A stretch of 64,000 nt of DNA from Actinoplanes sp. NBRC 103695 (GTDB lineage Bacteria > Actinomycetota > Actinomycetes > Mycobacteriales > Micromonosporaceae): NCBI RefSeq assembly GCF_030269485.1, contig NZ_BSTL01000012.1, positions 62,001-126,000 on the forward strand, in the 5' to 3' direction. The stretch's first letter is position 1. Every line of letters starts with the position of its first letter. Below, in pieces: positions 8,601-16,581 of this stretch. The translations under genes were made by a program, and so were the position numbers. The notes under the pieces were generated by a model. That model had not been told where the DNA came from. It was given only the letters and a program-made list of their open reading frames with translations, and searched no databases.

Positions 8601-9140
8601 GTGAAGCTGATCGTGACCGGGCAACGGTCGGACGGCACGTCGGCGGTGGCCGAGGAGTCCGAGCCGCTGCCCCTGGCCGGGGCCGCCTTCCCCGGGCTTC
8701 GGAACACCCCGCTCTGGACCTCCGACCGGCCACCGGGTCTGCCCCACGACGGCAGCCGGGCGCCGCGCACAACGATGCTCCCGCCGGCCGGCGGGGTGCG
8801 TTATTTTCTCCTTACCATCGATCCCGTCGACCCCGCCGCGTCGACGCCGACGCCGGACCAGCTAGCCGACTTCGACCGCTTGTTCCCCGGTCTGCTCGAC
8901 GCGTGGGACGCCGACGGCTCGGGGATGGAGATCACCGACACCGTCGACTTCGGCATCGTGATCGACGGCTCGATCGTCCTGCGCCTCGACGACGGTGCCG
9001 AACGCACCCTGCGCGCGGGCGACGCGTTCGTCCAGCACGGGACCCACCATGGCTGGCGCAACCCCGGACCCGGCCCGGTCACCCTGGCGGTGGTCCTCCT
9101 CGGCGCCACCCGGTCCGGCCGATCCCCCGGCACCGGATGA
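8601..9140 (+). CDS. Cupin-domain protein
   Basis: A 179-residue protein with one C-terminal cupin barrel: FGIVIDGSIVLRLDD, then TLRAGDAFVQHGTHHGWRN. The His-rich loop could bind a metal or be purely structural. The first about 80 residues are a lid-like region found in cupins that act on acyl or aromatic substrates. Start taken as GTG 8601 (GTG 8598 also possible), only four bases after the nitroreductase stop. Last gene of the operon. Function not predictable beyond the fold. Confidence 0.75.
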   Translation: MKLIVTGQRSDGTSAVAEESEPLPLAGAAFPGLRNTPLWTSDRPPGLPHDGSRAPRTTMLPPAGGVRYFLLTIDPVDPAASTPTPDQLADFDRLFPGLLDAWDADGSGMEITDTVDFGIVIDGSIVLRLDDGAERTLRAGDAFVQHGTHHGWRNPGPGPVTLAVVLLGATRSGRSPGTG

Positions 9141-9311
9141 CGCTCCCGGCAACCCGGCATCGTGGGGCGGTCAGCGGCAGGAAGGTCCAGGGTGCCGCGT
9201 CCAAAGGTGATGCCGGACAGCGCCAAGGCCGCGGTGCACCGCGAGACGGCCGAGCCGGGCGGCGTCGCCGGTGGAGAGAAGTTGCAGTAGTGGATTATCG
9301 TCTGCGATCTG

Positions 9312-10568
9312 ATGACGAAACGCATCCGTATCATCGTGGTCGCGGCGCTGGTGATGGTGGCCGGCGGGTGGGTCGGCGCCTTCCTTGCCGAGCGTACGGC
9401 CTGGCGGTACGCCCCGGATCTGCCGTCCGGGGCGGCCGCCGGGCGGCTCACGCAGACGGCGTTTCCCGGCCTACGGGTCTACGGTGGCGGGAACGCGCGG
9501 ATCATCGAGCGGTACGGCGACGGCGACGGCATCCGGTACGGCTCGGCCGGCTACTGGGTCAAGCACACGGCGGCGACCCAGGACGTGGCGGCGTACAGCG
9601 CTGGCGTCCGTGACCGGCTGACGGCGGCCGGCTGGGCCGTGCACGACTACCGCGTGACCACGCCCGAGCCCTTGGACGACGGCGGCAACGCGTACGAAGC
9701 GACGTTCTGGGCGACCCGCCCTGGGCTGGTTCTCGCGTTCTCCGACCATTACTGGACCGGGCGCCCGTCGTACGACTCGACCGGCGCCGCCGCCTTCGAC
9801 CTCTGGCGGCAGCCACCGTCCTGGATGCCCGCGGTCGCCTGGGGCGGCGCGATCGGCGGCGCCCTGCTGGCTCTGCTGCTCACGATGTACGTCCGCCGCC
9901 GCGCCCACCCCGCCCTGCGCGGTCTGCTCGCTGGTGGCGCTGTCACCGCAGTCGTCCTGCTGCTGCCAAGTACCGTGGCACCTGGTCAGGAGACGCCGCT
10001 GGACAGCCCGTGGTGGGGCGGCTTCTACTACTTCGGCCTCCTGCCGGCCATGCTGTCGGCGATCATCGCCGGCGCGATGCTGCTGTCCGCGGTGGCTCAG
10101 GAGCCGTTCGTCCGCGCCGGATTCCGGTTCCTCGCCCGCCGGCCTCGAGCGCTGGCCGGGGTCGCGGTGGCCCTCCTGCTCGCGGCCCTGGCGCCGTGGG
10201 CGGTGCGGCAGGCCGGCGTCATGCCGTGCCACCCGACCGGCCTCCCGGCCGAGCAGCCCGAGGCCACGGACAGCACCCACATCAAGATCTTCGTGAGCAA
10301 CACGTCCACCCCGCAGGAGCGGGCGCTCATCGACGCGGCGATCTTCCGCAGCCGCGCCGGCAGCCTGGGCGAGCTGGTGTGGGAACCCGGCTCGGCCGGC
10401 TTCCGGGACACCTACTGCGGCGGCGGCCCGGTCCCCGCGTCCGCGGTGGCGTCCCTGCCGTACTACTTCGACGTGGATCTGGCCAATCCGGCCAACTACC
10501 CGGCCCTGGCCGAGGAGGTCGGGGGGCTGGCCGGCGTGCTGGCCGTGCGGCGGGCGGCTAGTTCCTGA
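9312..10568 (+). CDS. Multi-pass membrane protein with FtsX-like extracytoplasmic domain
   Basis: A 418-residue protein I do not recognise by name. Hydrophobic segments lie near residues 7-26, 172-192, 203-221, 240-262 and 279-299. Between the first two is a soluble domain of about 140 residues that resembles small secreted sensor domains. The C-terminal 110 residues (HIKIFVSNTSTPQER, then PYYFDVDLANPANYP) resemble the FtsX extracellular domain of divisome and sporulation ABC systems. No ATPase partner is adjacent. The ATG at 9312 lacks a strong ribosome site. It overlaps a convergent relic at its 3' end by about 11 bases. Confidence 0.6.
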   Translation: MTKRIRIIVVAALVMVAGGWVGAFLAERTAWRYAPDLPSGAAAGRLTQTAFPGLRVYGGGNARIIERYGDGDGIRYGSAGYWVKHTAATQDVAAYSAGVRDRLTAAGWAVHDYRVTTPEPLDDGGNAYEATFWATRPGLVLAFSDHYWTGRPSYDSTGAAAFDLWRQPPSWMPAVAWGGAIGGALLALLLTMYVRRRAHPALRGLLAGGAVTAVVLLLPSTVAPGQETPLDSPWWGGFYYFGLLPAMLSAIIAGAMLLSAVAQEPFVRAGFRFLARRPRALAGVAVALLLAALAPWAVRQAGVMPCHPTGLPAEQPEATDSTHIKIFVSNTSTPQERALIDAAIFRSRAGSLGELVWEPGSAGFRDTYCGGGPVPASAVASLPYYFDVDLANPANYPALAEEVGGLAGVLAVRRAASS

Positions 10569-10680
10569 GCGCAGTGGCCAGCTCGGCCTTGGTCATCCGG
10601 GACCGGCCCTCTCTGTTGTGCCGGTTGGCCTCGGCGTACAGCTCGGCTTTGAGGTCTTGTCCGGCGTATGCGGCTTCTCC
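10558..10680 (-). pseudogene. 3' remnant of a small plasmid-stabilisation/Rho-N-domain-like gene
   Basis: On the minus strand the last roughly 35 codons before a TAG at 10558 read AELYAEANRHN, then GRSRMTKAELATALRN. This matches the conserved C-terminal motif of small actinobacterial stress/plasmid-stabilisation proteins that end in a Rho-N-type helix. The upstream part of the gene is in another frame and cannot be reconnected. It overlaps the stop of the membrane-protein gene. Confidence 0.5.
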
Positions 10681-11018
10681 GACGACTTCATCGTGGGGCC
10701 CGGCTTGCCGAACTCCTGGTTACTCGCAAGCACTTCGTTCTTGCCGACTGGAGGCGCAGGAAGACCAGAGCAGTCGAGCCAACATCGACCCCTGTTTCGT
10801 CCAGTCACCCGGATGCTCCAGAAGGAAGCACCCTCGGCTCAAAAACTTGACACGCATCCGTTCGCGTGGGCGGTTGTGTCGATGGCTGGGGACCAGTTGG
10901 GGACCACACGCTATGCGCGCTCGTGCCCGGACCTGCGCACTTGACATGCGGGGAACGGTCCGCATCGCATTTGACGTGCGGAAATGCCTACTCCAACGGC
11001 CTGGCAGTGTGGGGGTAA

Positions 11019-11044
11019 GGGGTTCAAGTCCCCTCAGCTCCACC
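11019..11044 (+). ncRNA. 3' tail of a tmRNA gene (T-arm plus acceptor strand only), likely attachment-site half
   Basis: The T-arm GGGGTTCAAGTCCCC is followed directly by TCAGCTCCACC, the 3' acceptor strand typical of bacterial tmRNA. The 5' partner (GGGGCTGA) and the tag reading frame are not found within the preceding 400 bases, so the gene is not intact here. tmRNA 3' ends are classical integration sites, so this is most simply an att half-site left by an integrative element. The reverse complement gives a spurious peptide with VELRGLEPLT, common next to tRNA-like genes. Confidence 0.6.
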
Positions 11045-11063
11045 TCATCTTGATCTTGAGGTG
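11041..11063. terminator. Stem-loop after the tmRNA tail
   Basis: CACCTCA and TGAGGTG form a 7-bp stem around a 9-base loop and overlap the final CACC of the tmRNA tail. There is no T-run. It may act as a weak terminator or as an arm-type site of the former integration locus. Confidence 0.35.
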
Positions 11064-11281
11064 CGGTAGGTGCCTTGCGGCCGAAGAGCCGGACTGTAAT
11101 GCCTAACCGGCCCTGAAAGGTCTTGGGGCGGTTCGGCGGTGCCGAGGTCGGCGCAGCTCTCGTCGTAGAGCCACGTAACGTATGGCAGATGGGCGAGCGT
11201 TCGTTCGACGAGACCCGGACGACTCGACCCCCCTTGAATGAGGACATGGACCCGGATCTGAGGTCTTTCCACAATGGGCAC

Positions 11282-11878
11282 ATGACGCGCATCCGTATTC
11301 CCGGCGCTCTGCGCCGTCCATTGGCAACCCTGCTCACCACCGCGGCGGTCCTCCTCGTCGCCGTGGGCTCGCTGGTGATCGCCTTCAGTGACGGCCTCAC
11401 CGGTGCCAGCCGGGCCAGCGCCGCCACGAACGATCTCGCTCAGTGGAGCCCCGGCCCCGGTCCGGTGCAGCCATGGCCGTTCCGCAATCTCGTCAGCGAC
11501 TGGCAGGGCCGGTGCGTCGACGTGCCCAACGCCGACTTCAACGACGGCGTACATCTGCAAATGTGGGGCTGCGACCACACCTGGGCTCAGGACTGGCATT
11601 ACGTGATCAACAGTGATCAGGGTACGTACAAGCTGGAGACCTTGGACTTCGAGTGCATGGACGTGGCCGGGGGTTCAGGGGAGAACGGAACACCGGTACA
11701 GATCGTCAGGTGCAACAACGGTCCCGCCCAGCAGTGGAAGCTGACCGGCGCCGGCGACCTGGTCAACCCACAATCGAACAAGTGCCTGGACATCCGGGAC
11801 TGGAATCCGCACAACGGCGCGGCACTGCAAATCTGGGACTGCGCCGGCACGGCCAACCAGAAGTGGCACTTCGCTTGA
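11282..11878 (+). CDS. Secreted ricin-type beta-trefoil lectin
   Basis: A 198-residue protein with a long N-terminal signal/anchor (RRPLATLLTTAAVLLVAVG) and an Ala-rich cleavage region near residue 45. The mature part is a single ricin B domain of about 125 residues with the QxW-type repeats AQDWHY, AQQWKL and NQKWHF and conserved Cys pairs in each lobe. It probably binds cell-wall or environmental glycans outside the cell. ATG 11282 is preferred because it places the signal peptide at the N-terminus; an in-frame ATG at 11246 is possible. It is closely similar to the gene at 15060, so the two are paralogues. Confidence 0.8.
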   Translation: MTRIRIPGALRRPLATLLTTAAVLLVAVGSLVIAFSDGLTGASRASAATNDLAQWSPGPGPVQPWPFRNLVSDWQGRCVDVPNADFNDGVHLQMWGCDHTWAQDWHYVINSDQGTYKLETLDFECMDVAGGSGENGTPVQIVRCNNGPAQQWKLTGAGDLVNPQSNKCLDIRDWNPHNGAALQIWDCAGTANQKWHFA

Positions 11879-11899
11879 CCTTGAACCGGCAACGACAAC

Positions 11900-12010
11900 C
11901 CACCGCCGCCGATGCCCAGCGCAATCCAGCCGGAGCGCACGCGCGCGAGCAGGTCGAGGTGCGTTTCGTCCTCGGCGAGCACGACCGATCCTGCGGGCAG
12001 CGCAACTGCC
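11900..12010 (-). pseudogene. IS630-type transposase fragment
   Basis: The minus strand reads VVLAEDETHLDLLARVRSGW, which carries the DE[TV] catalytic-strand motif and the following LxxLRxxW stretch of IS630/Tc1 transposases. Only about 35 codons remain, with no start, and the frame runs out into the convergent lectin gene. It abuts the truncated TetR relic, which suggests that the insertion removed the end of that gene. Confidence 0.5.
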
Positions 12011-12418
12011 GTCCAGCTTGGACACGGTCGTCCGCGGTGAGGAAAATGCCGACCAACGTGGCGACGACATCTTCCGCGAGCGCGTCGTCTCGCAGCTTCC
12101 CTACGCGCGCCCCCGCCTTGATCAAGGTGGCTACCGCGGCGACGAGAGCATCTTTCGCCTCTCCGGAGGGGGCGGTGCCCATCGGGCCGGCTGACTTGCG
12201 GGATGCGGCCACGCCGCGTTTGGCGGCGACGAAATCGCCGTAGCAGTCCATCCACGTCCGCAACGCGACCACTGGCTCCCGGTCCTTAAGCAGCTGGTCC
12301 GCGCGTGCGCACAGAGCCGCCCGTTCGGCGCCGTAGACTGCTTCGACCAGCGCCTCGCGGGTCGGGTAGTTCCGGTACACCGTCCCGACGCCGGCTTCAC
12401 GAGCGAGCGCCTCGACTC
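12011..12418 (-). pseudogene. TetR-family regulator, both ends missing
   Basis: Minus-strand frame reading LAREAGVGTVYRNYPTREALVEAVY, where the recognition helix is intact, followed by a SbtR-like ligand domain ending AEDVVATLVGIFLTADD. The first helices of the DNA-binding domain are missing at the 12418 junction with an aldo/keto reductase fragment on the other strand. The C-terminus shifts frame into the IS630-like remnant. A broken regulator, not functional as drawn. Confidence 0.7.
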
Positions 12419-12811
12419 GGCGGCTTCGGTCTCAGCCACGTCGATGCGGAGGAGTTGCGCCACGCTCTACCAGCAGGCGTCGTCTGCGTCCAGAACAGCT
12501 ACAGCCTGATCGATCGCTCCGCTGAGCCTGTGCTGCAGGTCTGCCGCGAGCGTGACATCGCGTGGGTGCCGTACTTCCCACTCGGGTCGGGAATCGCTGG
12601 GCTGCCAAAAGTCACCGACCTGCCCGAAGTCCAGGAGGTGGCAGCTCGGCTGAGGGTGACGCCCGCTCAGGTCGGGCTGGCTTGGCTTCTCTCCCGTAGC
12701 CCCCAGACCATGCTCATCCCCGGCACCCGCGACCTCGCCCACCTCGAAGAGAATCTGGCCGCAGGTGAAGTGATCCTCGACCAGGAATCACTGACCACGC
12801 TGGCTCAATAG
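12419..12811 (+). pseudogene. Aldo/keto reductase, C-terminal half only
   Basis: The frame from about 12419 to TAG at 12811 encodes the second half of an AKR barrel: SVQN-type strand VCVQNSYSLIDR, WVPYFPLGSG, AWLLSRSPQTMLIPGTRDLAHLEEN. The Lys-containing and Tyr-containing first half (about 160 residues) is absent. The upstream frame is antisense to the TetR relic, so an ATG found there does not give a normal enzyme. Typical neighbours in actinomycetes are a TetR gene divergent from an AKR gene; here an internal deletion appears to have fused the two. Confidence 0.7.
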
Positions 12812-12869
12812 CGCTGGAAACAGTCTCTTGGATCAGGGCGGCTCGTTGACGAAGCGGGCCGGTTTCGTC

Positions 12870-13052
12870 GATGGATCTCTGATGACATGTGGGCTCGGAT
12901 CGAGCCGTATCTGCCGGACCGGTCGCCGTAACGCAGCGGCCGGTGGGCCGATCACCGGCAGGTGATCGAGGCGATCGCGTGGAAGTACCGCACCGGTTCA
13001 CCGTGGCGGGACCTTCCGGGCGAGCTGGGCTCGTGGAAGGGCGCCTACTCGC
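12870..13052 (+). pseudogene. IS5-family transposase N-terminal fragment with in-frame stop
   Basis: Reads MWARIEPYLPDRSP, then a TAA, then in the same frame RSGRWADHRQVIEAIAWKY and RTGSPWRDLPGELGSW. This is the well-known N-terminal DUF4096-type domain of IS5/IS427 transposases. The DDE catalytic domain is missing. Degenerate element, no terminal repeats seen. Confidence 0.75.
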
Positions 13053-13101
13053 GGTCGCCGACATCATGCGACGCTGACAACACCCGCCGGCGTCCGCGCG
13101 G

Positions 13102-13872
13102 TCAGAGTTTCGCCACCATTCGATCGAGGGTTCGCGGCGCGATTCGTAGCAACGCCGGCATCAGCTTCGCGTTGCCCGGGAACGCCATCGGCCGACGTTC
13201 CCGCAGCGCCCTGATCGTTGCTTCCGCGACCTCGGCGGGGGGCAGTTTGGGTCCGGTCTTGGCGGCGGTGGCCGGTGTGTCGGTGGTCGGCGGCAGAACC
13301 TCGAGCACGTGAGTGCCGCGGGGCGCGAGCTGGCGGCGCAGGCCCTCGGCGAAGCCGTGCAGCCCGGCCTTTGCGGCGCCGTAGGTCGGTGCGCGCGTCG
13401 GAGAGATCAGGGCGAAGCCGGAGGTCACGAAGACGATCGCGGACAGGTCCGGCCAGCGGCGCAACGTCTCGCCGGTCAGGTGGATCGGTGCGGTGAGATT
13501 CAGGTCGATCTCCTGGTCGAGGGCGGCGGTCGCGTCGTCGGCCGAGAAGTCTCGTTCGACGAGGCCGCCGGCGTTGTTGATCAGGACGTCGAGCCGGCCG
13601 AACCGTTCGCCGACCGCGTCCAGCAGGGCGGTTCGGGCCTGCGGGTCGGTCACGTCGGCCTGGACGGCCAGCCCGTCCGGATGCTTCTCGGTGAAGCGGT
13701 CGAGGCCTGCGCGGGACCTGGCGCAGACGGCCACCGCATCGCCCTCCCGCAGGAAGGAGTCCGCGAGGCTCAGGCCGATGCCCGAGGTGCCTCCGGTGAT
13801 GAGTACGACTCTGCTCGTAGCTTTACCTGTCACAGTTCGATGAGCCTGCTGCGGCGATGCCGGCAAGTCCAT
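13102..13872 (-). CDS. Short-chain dehydrogenase/reductase (DltE-like)
   Basis: A 256-residue SDR. TGGTSGIG is the cofactor motif, LINNAGGLV the NNAG motif, FVTSG the Ser and YGAAK the Tyr/Lys pair. The C-terminal RTLDRMVAKL tail is like DltE-type SDRs of actinomycetes. ATG 13872 has a TGAGG ribosome site about 4 bases upstream; GTG 13830 is an alternative. The acidic/basic pattern CARSRAGL after strand 2 suggests NADPH use. It is codirectional with the TetR gene at 14109 across 236 bases. Confidence 0.87.
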   Translation of the reverse strand: MDLPASPQQAHRTVTGKATSRVVLITGGTSGIGLSLADSFLREGDAVAVCARSRAGLDRFTEKHPDGLAVQADVTDPQARTALLDAVGERFGRLDVLINNAGGLVERDFSADDATAALDQEIDLNLTAPIHLTGETLRRWPDLSAIVFVTSGFALISPTRAPTYGAAKAGLHGFAEGLRRQLAPRGTHVLEVLPPTTDTPATAAKTGPKLPPAEVAEATIRALRERRPMAFPGNAKLMPALLRIAPRTLDRMVAKL

Positions 13873-14108
13873 GCGCCTCAGACGTCAGTAGCCGTCGGGG
13901 CATGGAGAAAGGGGGAGATCGCGAGACCTTTGCCAGGATGCTCGGCGACGGCCCGACGCGACGACGATCATCCCGAACGGGTCGGTCGCGCTGGTCGCGC
14001 TCATCCAGGCGTGCATCGTGGCGTGACCATCTCGCGCTGACGTGCGTCGCGATCACCTCGCCCTCAGATACGACTACGTGCTCCGTCCGGTCTGAGGGCC
14101 GCCGAGCC

Positions 14109-14717
14109 TCAATCGAGCAGGATATGACGCAGGGTCCGCGCGAGCCGGTCGACGAGTTCCTCGGGTGGCATCGAGGCGAGCGGCTCGGCGCGGGTGATGT
14201 ACCGGCTGAAGGCCAGTCCGATCAGGTGTGATCCCAGCAGCGCCACCCGGATGTCGACCTCGTCGCCGTCGGCCGGTGGATCGGGGTCGAGAATCGTCCG
14301 GTAGACGGCCGCGCTGCGCTGGTGCATGGCCAGCAGCAGGTCGGTGGCGGTGCCCGCGTCGGTGGCGGCGCTGCGGATGAGGGCGACCAGCGGGTCCTGG
14401 GCCGCGTTGGTCTCCATCCGTTCGACGAAGCCGCGGGCGATACGTTCCGGCAGTGTCGCCGGGTCGCCGGCCGCCACGTAGGCCAGGTCGCGGTGGCCGG
14501 GCACCGCGGCCAGGAACAGTTGCTCCTTGGAGGAGAACTGCCGCGAGATCAGGCCGTGCGTGACGTCGGCCCGCCGGGCGATCTCCCGCAGGGTGGTGCG
14601 GGTGTAGCCGCGCTCGGTGAAGGTGTCACGGGCCGCTTCCAGGATGGCTGCCCGGTGGCCCTGCGGGTCCCGGCGACGTTTGCGAACCGGCTGCTCAGCC
14701 GCTGCTTCGGCGGTCAT
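14109..14717 (-). CDS. TetR-family transcriptional regulator
   Basis: A 202-residue repressor with an Arg/Lys-rich N-terminus, an HTH of the form TTLREIARRADVTHGLISRQF and a helical ligand domain with AQDPLVALIRSAATD. The gene starts at ATG 14717. A perfect 10+10 inverted repeat lies 43 bases upstream, the position expected for autoregulation. Probable targets are itself and whatever was divergent from it (only a short remnant is left there). The downstream SDR may be in the same transcription unit. Confidence 0.87.
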   Translation of the reverse strand: MTAEAAAEQPVRKRRRDPQGHRAAILEAARDTFTERGYTRTTLREIARRADVTHGLISRQFSSKEQLFLAAVPGHRDLAYVAAGDPATLPERIARGFVERMETNAAQDPLVALIRSAATDAGTATDLLLAMHQRSAAVYRTILDPDPPADGDEVDIRVALLGSHLIGLAFSRYITRAEPLASMPPEELVDRLARTLRHILLD

Positions 14718-14759
14718 CGCGGAACCCTCATGGAGCCCACGTTACCGCCCTCGCCGTCT

Positions 14760-14781
14760 TTAATGGCCAACTGGCCATTAA
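14760..14781. promoter_or_regulatory. Perfect palindromic operator for the TetR gene
   Basis: TTAATGGCCA-AC-TGGCCATTAA, two perfect 10-base arms around a 2-base spacer, 43 bases upstream of the TetR start. TetR operators are typically palindromes of this size overlapping the promoter. The repeat is AT-flanked in a GC-rich background, which makes chance very unlikely. Confidence 0.75.
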
Positions 14782-15059
14782 GTGCCGCCGTCGCCGAGAC
14801 GCGCCTGCTGCACAAGATGCGCCGAGCCGCGACCTCGCTGCTGGCCGCCGTCGAGGCAATGCCGTTGCTGCGCGAGCGGGCCCGCGCCACGATGGCCACC
14901 TGAGCACGTCCGCGGCCGATCTCGCCGACCCGGTGCTCGAGGAACCGGCCCCGACCTCGGTCATGCTGCCGACCGGGTTGTCGGAGCTGCTCGCGAGCGT
15001 CATCGGAGAACATATTTAGGGACTTGGATCGTCTCCCGCGAGGACGCGACGATCAGAGC
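14782..15059 (+). other. Intergenic stretch, possible relic of a small gene divergent from TetR
   Basis: No intact gene. A short plus-strand frame just after the operator (AAVAETRLLHKMRRAATSLLAAVEAM, ending TGA at 14903, read in pieces) resembles the first helix of hemerythrin-like proteins, and a second short frame ends at 15019. Both are too short to call. The likely promoter of the lectin gene at 15060 lies here. Confidence 0.25.
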
Positions 15060-15686
15060 ATGCCTAGGAAAGCTAGCCCCCCACTTCGAGCCCTACTCGT
15101 CGTGGCCGCGGCGCTAACGGTAACCGCCGGCTCGCTCCTCGCTGCGCTCGGGGACGCATTCCCTGGCGGGGACGAAGCCCACGCGGCCGGCCCCCAACCG
15201 GCGCAGGACGTCCGGTCCATCTCGAATGGCGAGCGTATCCCGGTCGAGAACTTTCCCGACCTTGGCGCACCGGGCGAGAGCAGCGAGATCGTCAGCCAAT
15301 GGAAGGGGAGGTGCATCGACGTCCCGGGAGCCAACTTCGAAGCCGGTGTTCAGCTGCAGGTCTGGGGTTGTGACGACACGGACGCCCAGCGGTGGGAGTA
15401 CGGCGACCGGGAGGCGCGGACGAGCAACAACCTGTGCATGGATGTCGCCGGCGGGTCGCGCGACAACGGCACGGCCGTCCAACTGGCCATCTGCAACGGC
15501 AGCCCGGCCCAGAAATGGGTGCTGACGAATGCCGGTGACCTCGTCAACCCGGCGTCCGTTAAGTGCGTCGACATCAAGGACTGGAAAGACGGTAACGGCG
15601 CCAAGCTGCAGATCTGGGACTGCACCGGCTCCGCCAACCAGAGGTGGCGCCAGGCCCATCGCGAAGTCAGGCTTTCCGGGTCGTAG
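15060..15686 (+). CDS. Secreted ricin-type beta-trefoil lectin (paralogue of the 11.3 kb gene)
   Basis: A 208-residue protein with an N-terminal signal (LRALLVVAAALTVTAGSLL, Ala-X-Ala-like end near residue 45) and one ricin B domain with repeats AQRWEY, AQKWVL and NQRWRQ. Matching segments such as CMDVAGGS, GDLVNP and LQIWDC are shared almost word for word with the lectin at 11282, showing a recent duplication. The C-terminus ends about 15 residues beyond the trefoil with a basic tail. Likely extracellular carbohydrate binding. ATG 15060 has only a weak ribosome site; TTG 15024 is in frame. Confidence 0.78.
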   Translation: MPRKASPPLRALLVVAAALTVTAGSLLAALGDAFPGGDEAHAAGPQPAQDVRSISNGERIPVENFPDLGAPGESSEIVSQWKGRCIDVPGANFEAGVQLQVWGCDDTDAQRWEYGDREARTSNNLCMDVAGGSRDNGTAVQLAICNGSPAQKWVLTNAGDLVNPASVKCVDIKDWKDGNGAKLQIWDCTGSANQRWRQAHREVRLSGS

Positions 15687-15785
15687 GTGGGCCCCGGCTC
15701 CGCCGCTCGGATGCGGTCGACGCAGGCCGACGCGGCCTGGCGCAGGGCCCGTTCCGGGTCCTCGCCGGCCGCGCGGCCCGCGGTG

Positions 15786-16241
15786 TCAGGCGGCCGTCAG
15801 TGACCACACCTCGTTCGAGTCGTTGGTACAGGGCCCCCAGGTGAGGTGCTGAGTGCGGTAGTCCTCCACGCAGCCGATCCCCCAGTCGAGTTGGTGGATG
15901 CGCCCATCACTGGTGATTTCCCAGTGCACGAGCAGACCACTGTCGCACGCCGCGACGAAGATGCCTGAAGAACTTCCGGTGGACAGGCACAGCCCGGTGC
16001 CGGGCGGACGAATGGTCTGCTCAGTCGTCGAGTAGGCCCACTTCTGTGTCGCTGCGTCATCGCATGCGGCGGTGAACACCGGGAGCGCCCGATCGGCGGT
16101 CTGTTGCGGCCGGGCGATACAGAGGCCGGTGTCGCTGTTACGCAACACGCCGGTCTTTGTTGCAGCCTGCGCTGCGTTGGCTCCGATCAGACTCGCAGTC
16201 AACGCGGCGCAGACCACCACGATGGACATCATCTTTCGCAT
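15786..16241 (-). CDS. Small secreted ricin-type lectin domain protein
   Basis: A 151-residue protein. Signal peptide MMSIVVVCAALTASLIGANA with cleavage near AQA-AT, then a single divergent trefoil with ATQKWAYS and related QxW-like lobes plus Cys pairs. ATG 16241 has AAGGAG 10 bases upstream, which fixes the start; the long upstream in-frame extension is not used. Convergent with the lectin at 15060 and divergent from the SARP gene. Less similar to the other two lectins than they are to each other. Confidence 0.75.
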   Translation of the reverse strand: MRKMMSIVVVCAALTASLIGANAAQAATKTGVLRNSDTGLCIARPQQTADRALPVFTAACDDAATQKWAYSTTEQTIRPPGTGLCLSTGSSSGIFVAACDSGLLVHWEITSDGRIHQLDWGIGCVEDYRTQHLTWGPCTNDSNEVWSLTAA

Positions 16242-16533
16242 GGTTTTCCAGCTCCTTCCCTGAGGTGCGCGTGTCAGCCGACGGGACGCGCTGAGTCGGG
16301 CAGAGCCTGCCAATGGAGTGGCCGACCAGGCCTCACCAACGGCCCGACTTCGATGAGCATGGATGCTACAAGCTTCAACCTTGCCGGATGTACGCCGCGA
16401 GGCGGGACAGTGTCCACCAGGGCAGCGGGTGAGGATGAATGAGTACTTCAGCGTGGGGCTCAGGCTGCTTCGAGCGCCGGTTCTGGTCGAACTTGCCGCC
16501 GAGCCCGATCCGTCGGTCATGGTGGCGGGGTCG

Positions 16534-16570
16534 CCTTCAGGAAACCTTCAGGTTGATAGTTTACTGCTAA
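16534..16570 (+). promoter_or_regulatory. 11-bp-spaced direct repeats in the SARP promoter
   Basis: CCTTCAGG occurs at 16534-16541 and again at 16545-16552, exactly 11 bases apart, followed by an AT-rich stretch (TTGATAGTTTACTGCTAAAG) just before the SARP gene. SARP/AfsR and PhoP regulators bind heptamer-type direct repeats with 11-base periodicity upstream of the -10. This suggests autoregulation or phosphate control, by analogy only. Confidence 0.45.
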
Positions 16571-16581
16571 AGTGTCGCTTC

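Noticed and set aside
10720..11427. A minus-strand protein containing VELRGLEPLTPTLPG
   Set aside because: This peptide arises from reading the tmRNA/tRNA-like 3' end backwards and is a known annotation artefact.
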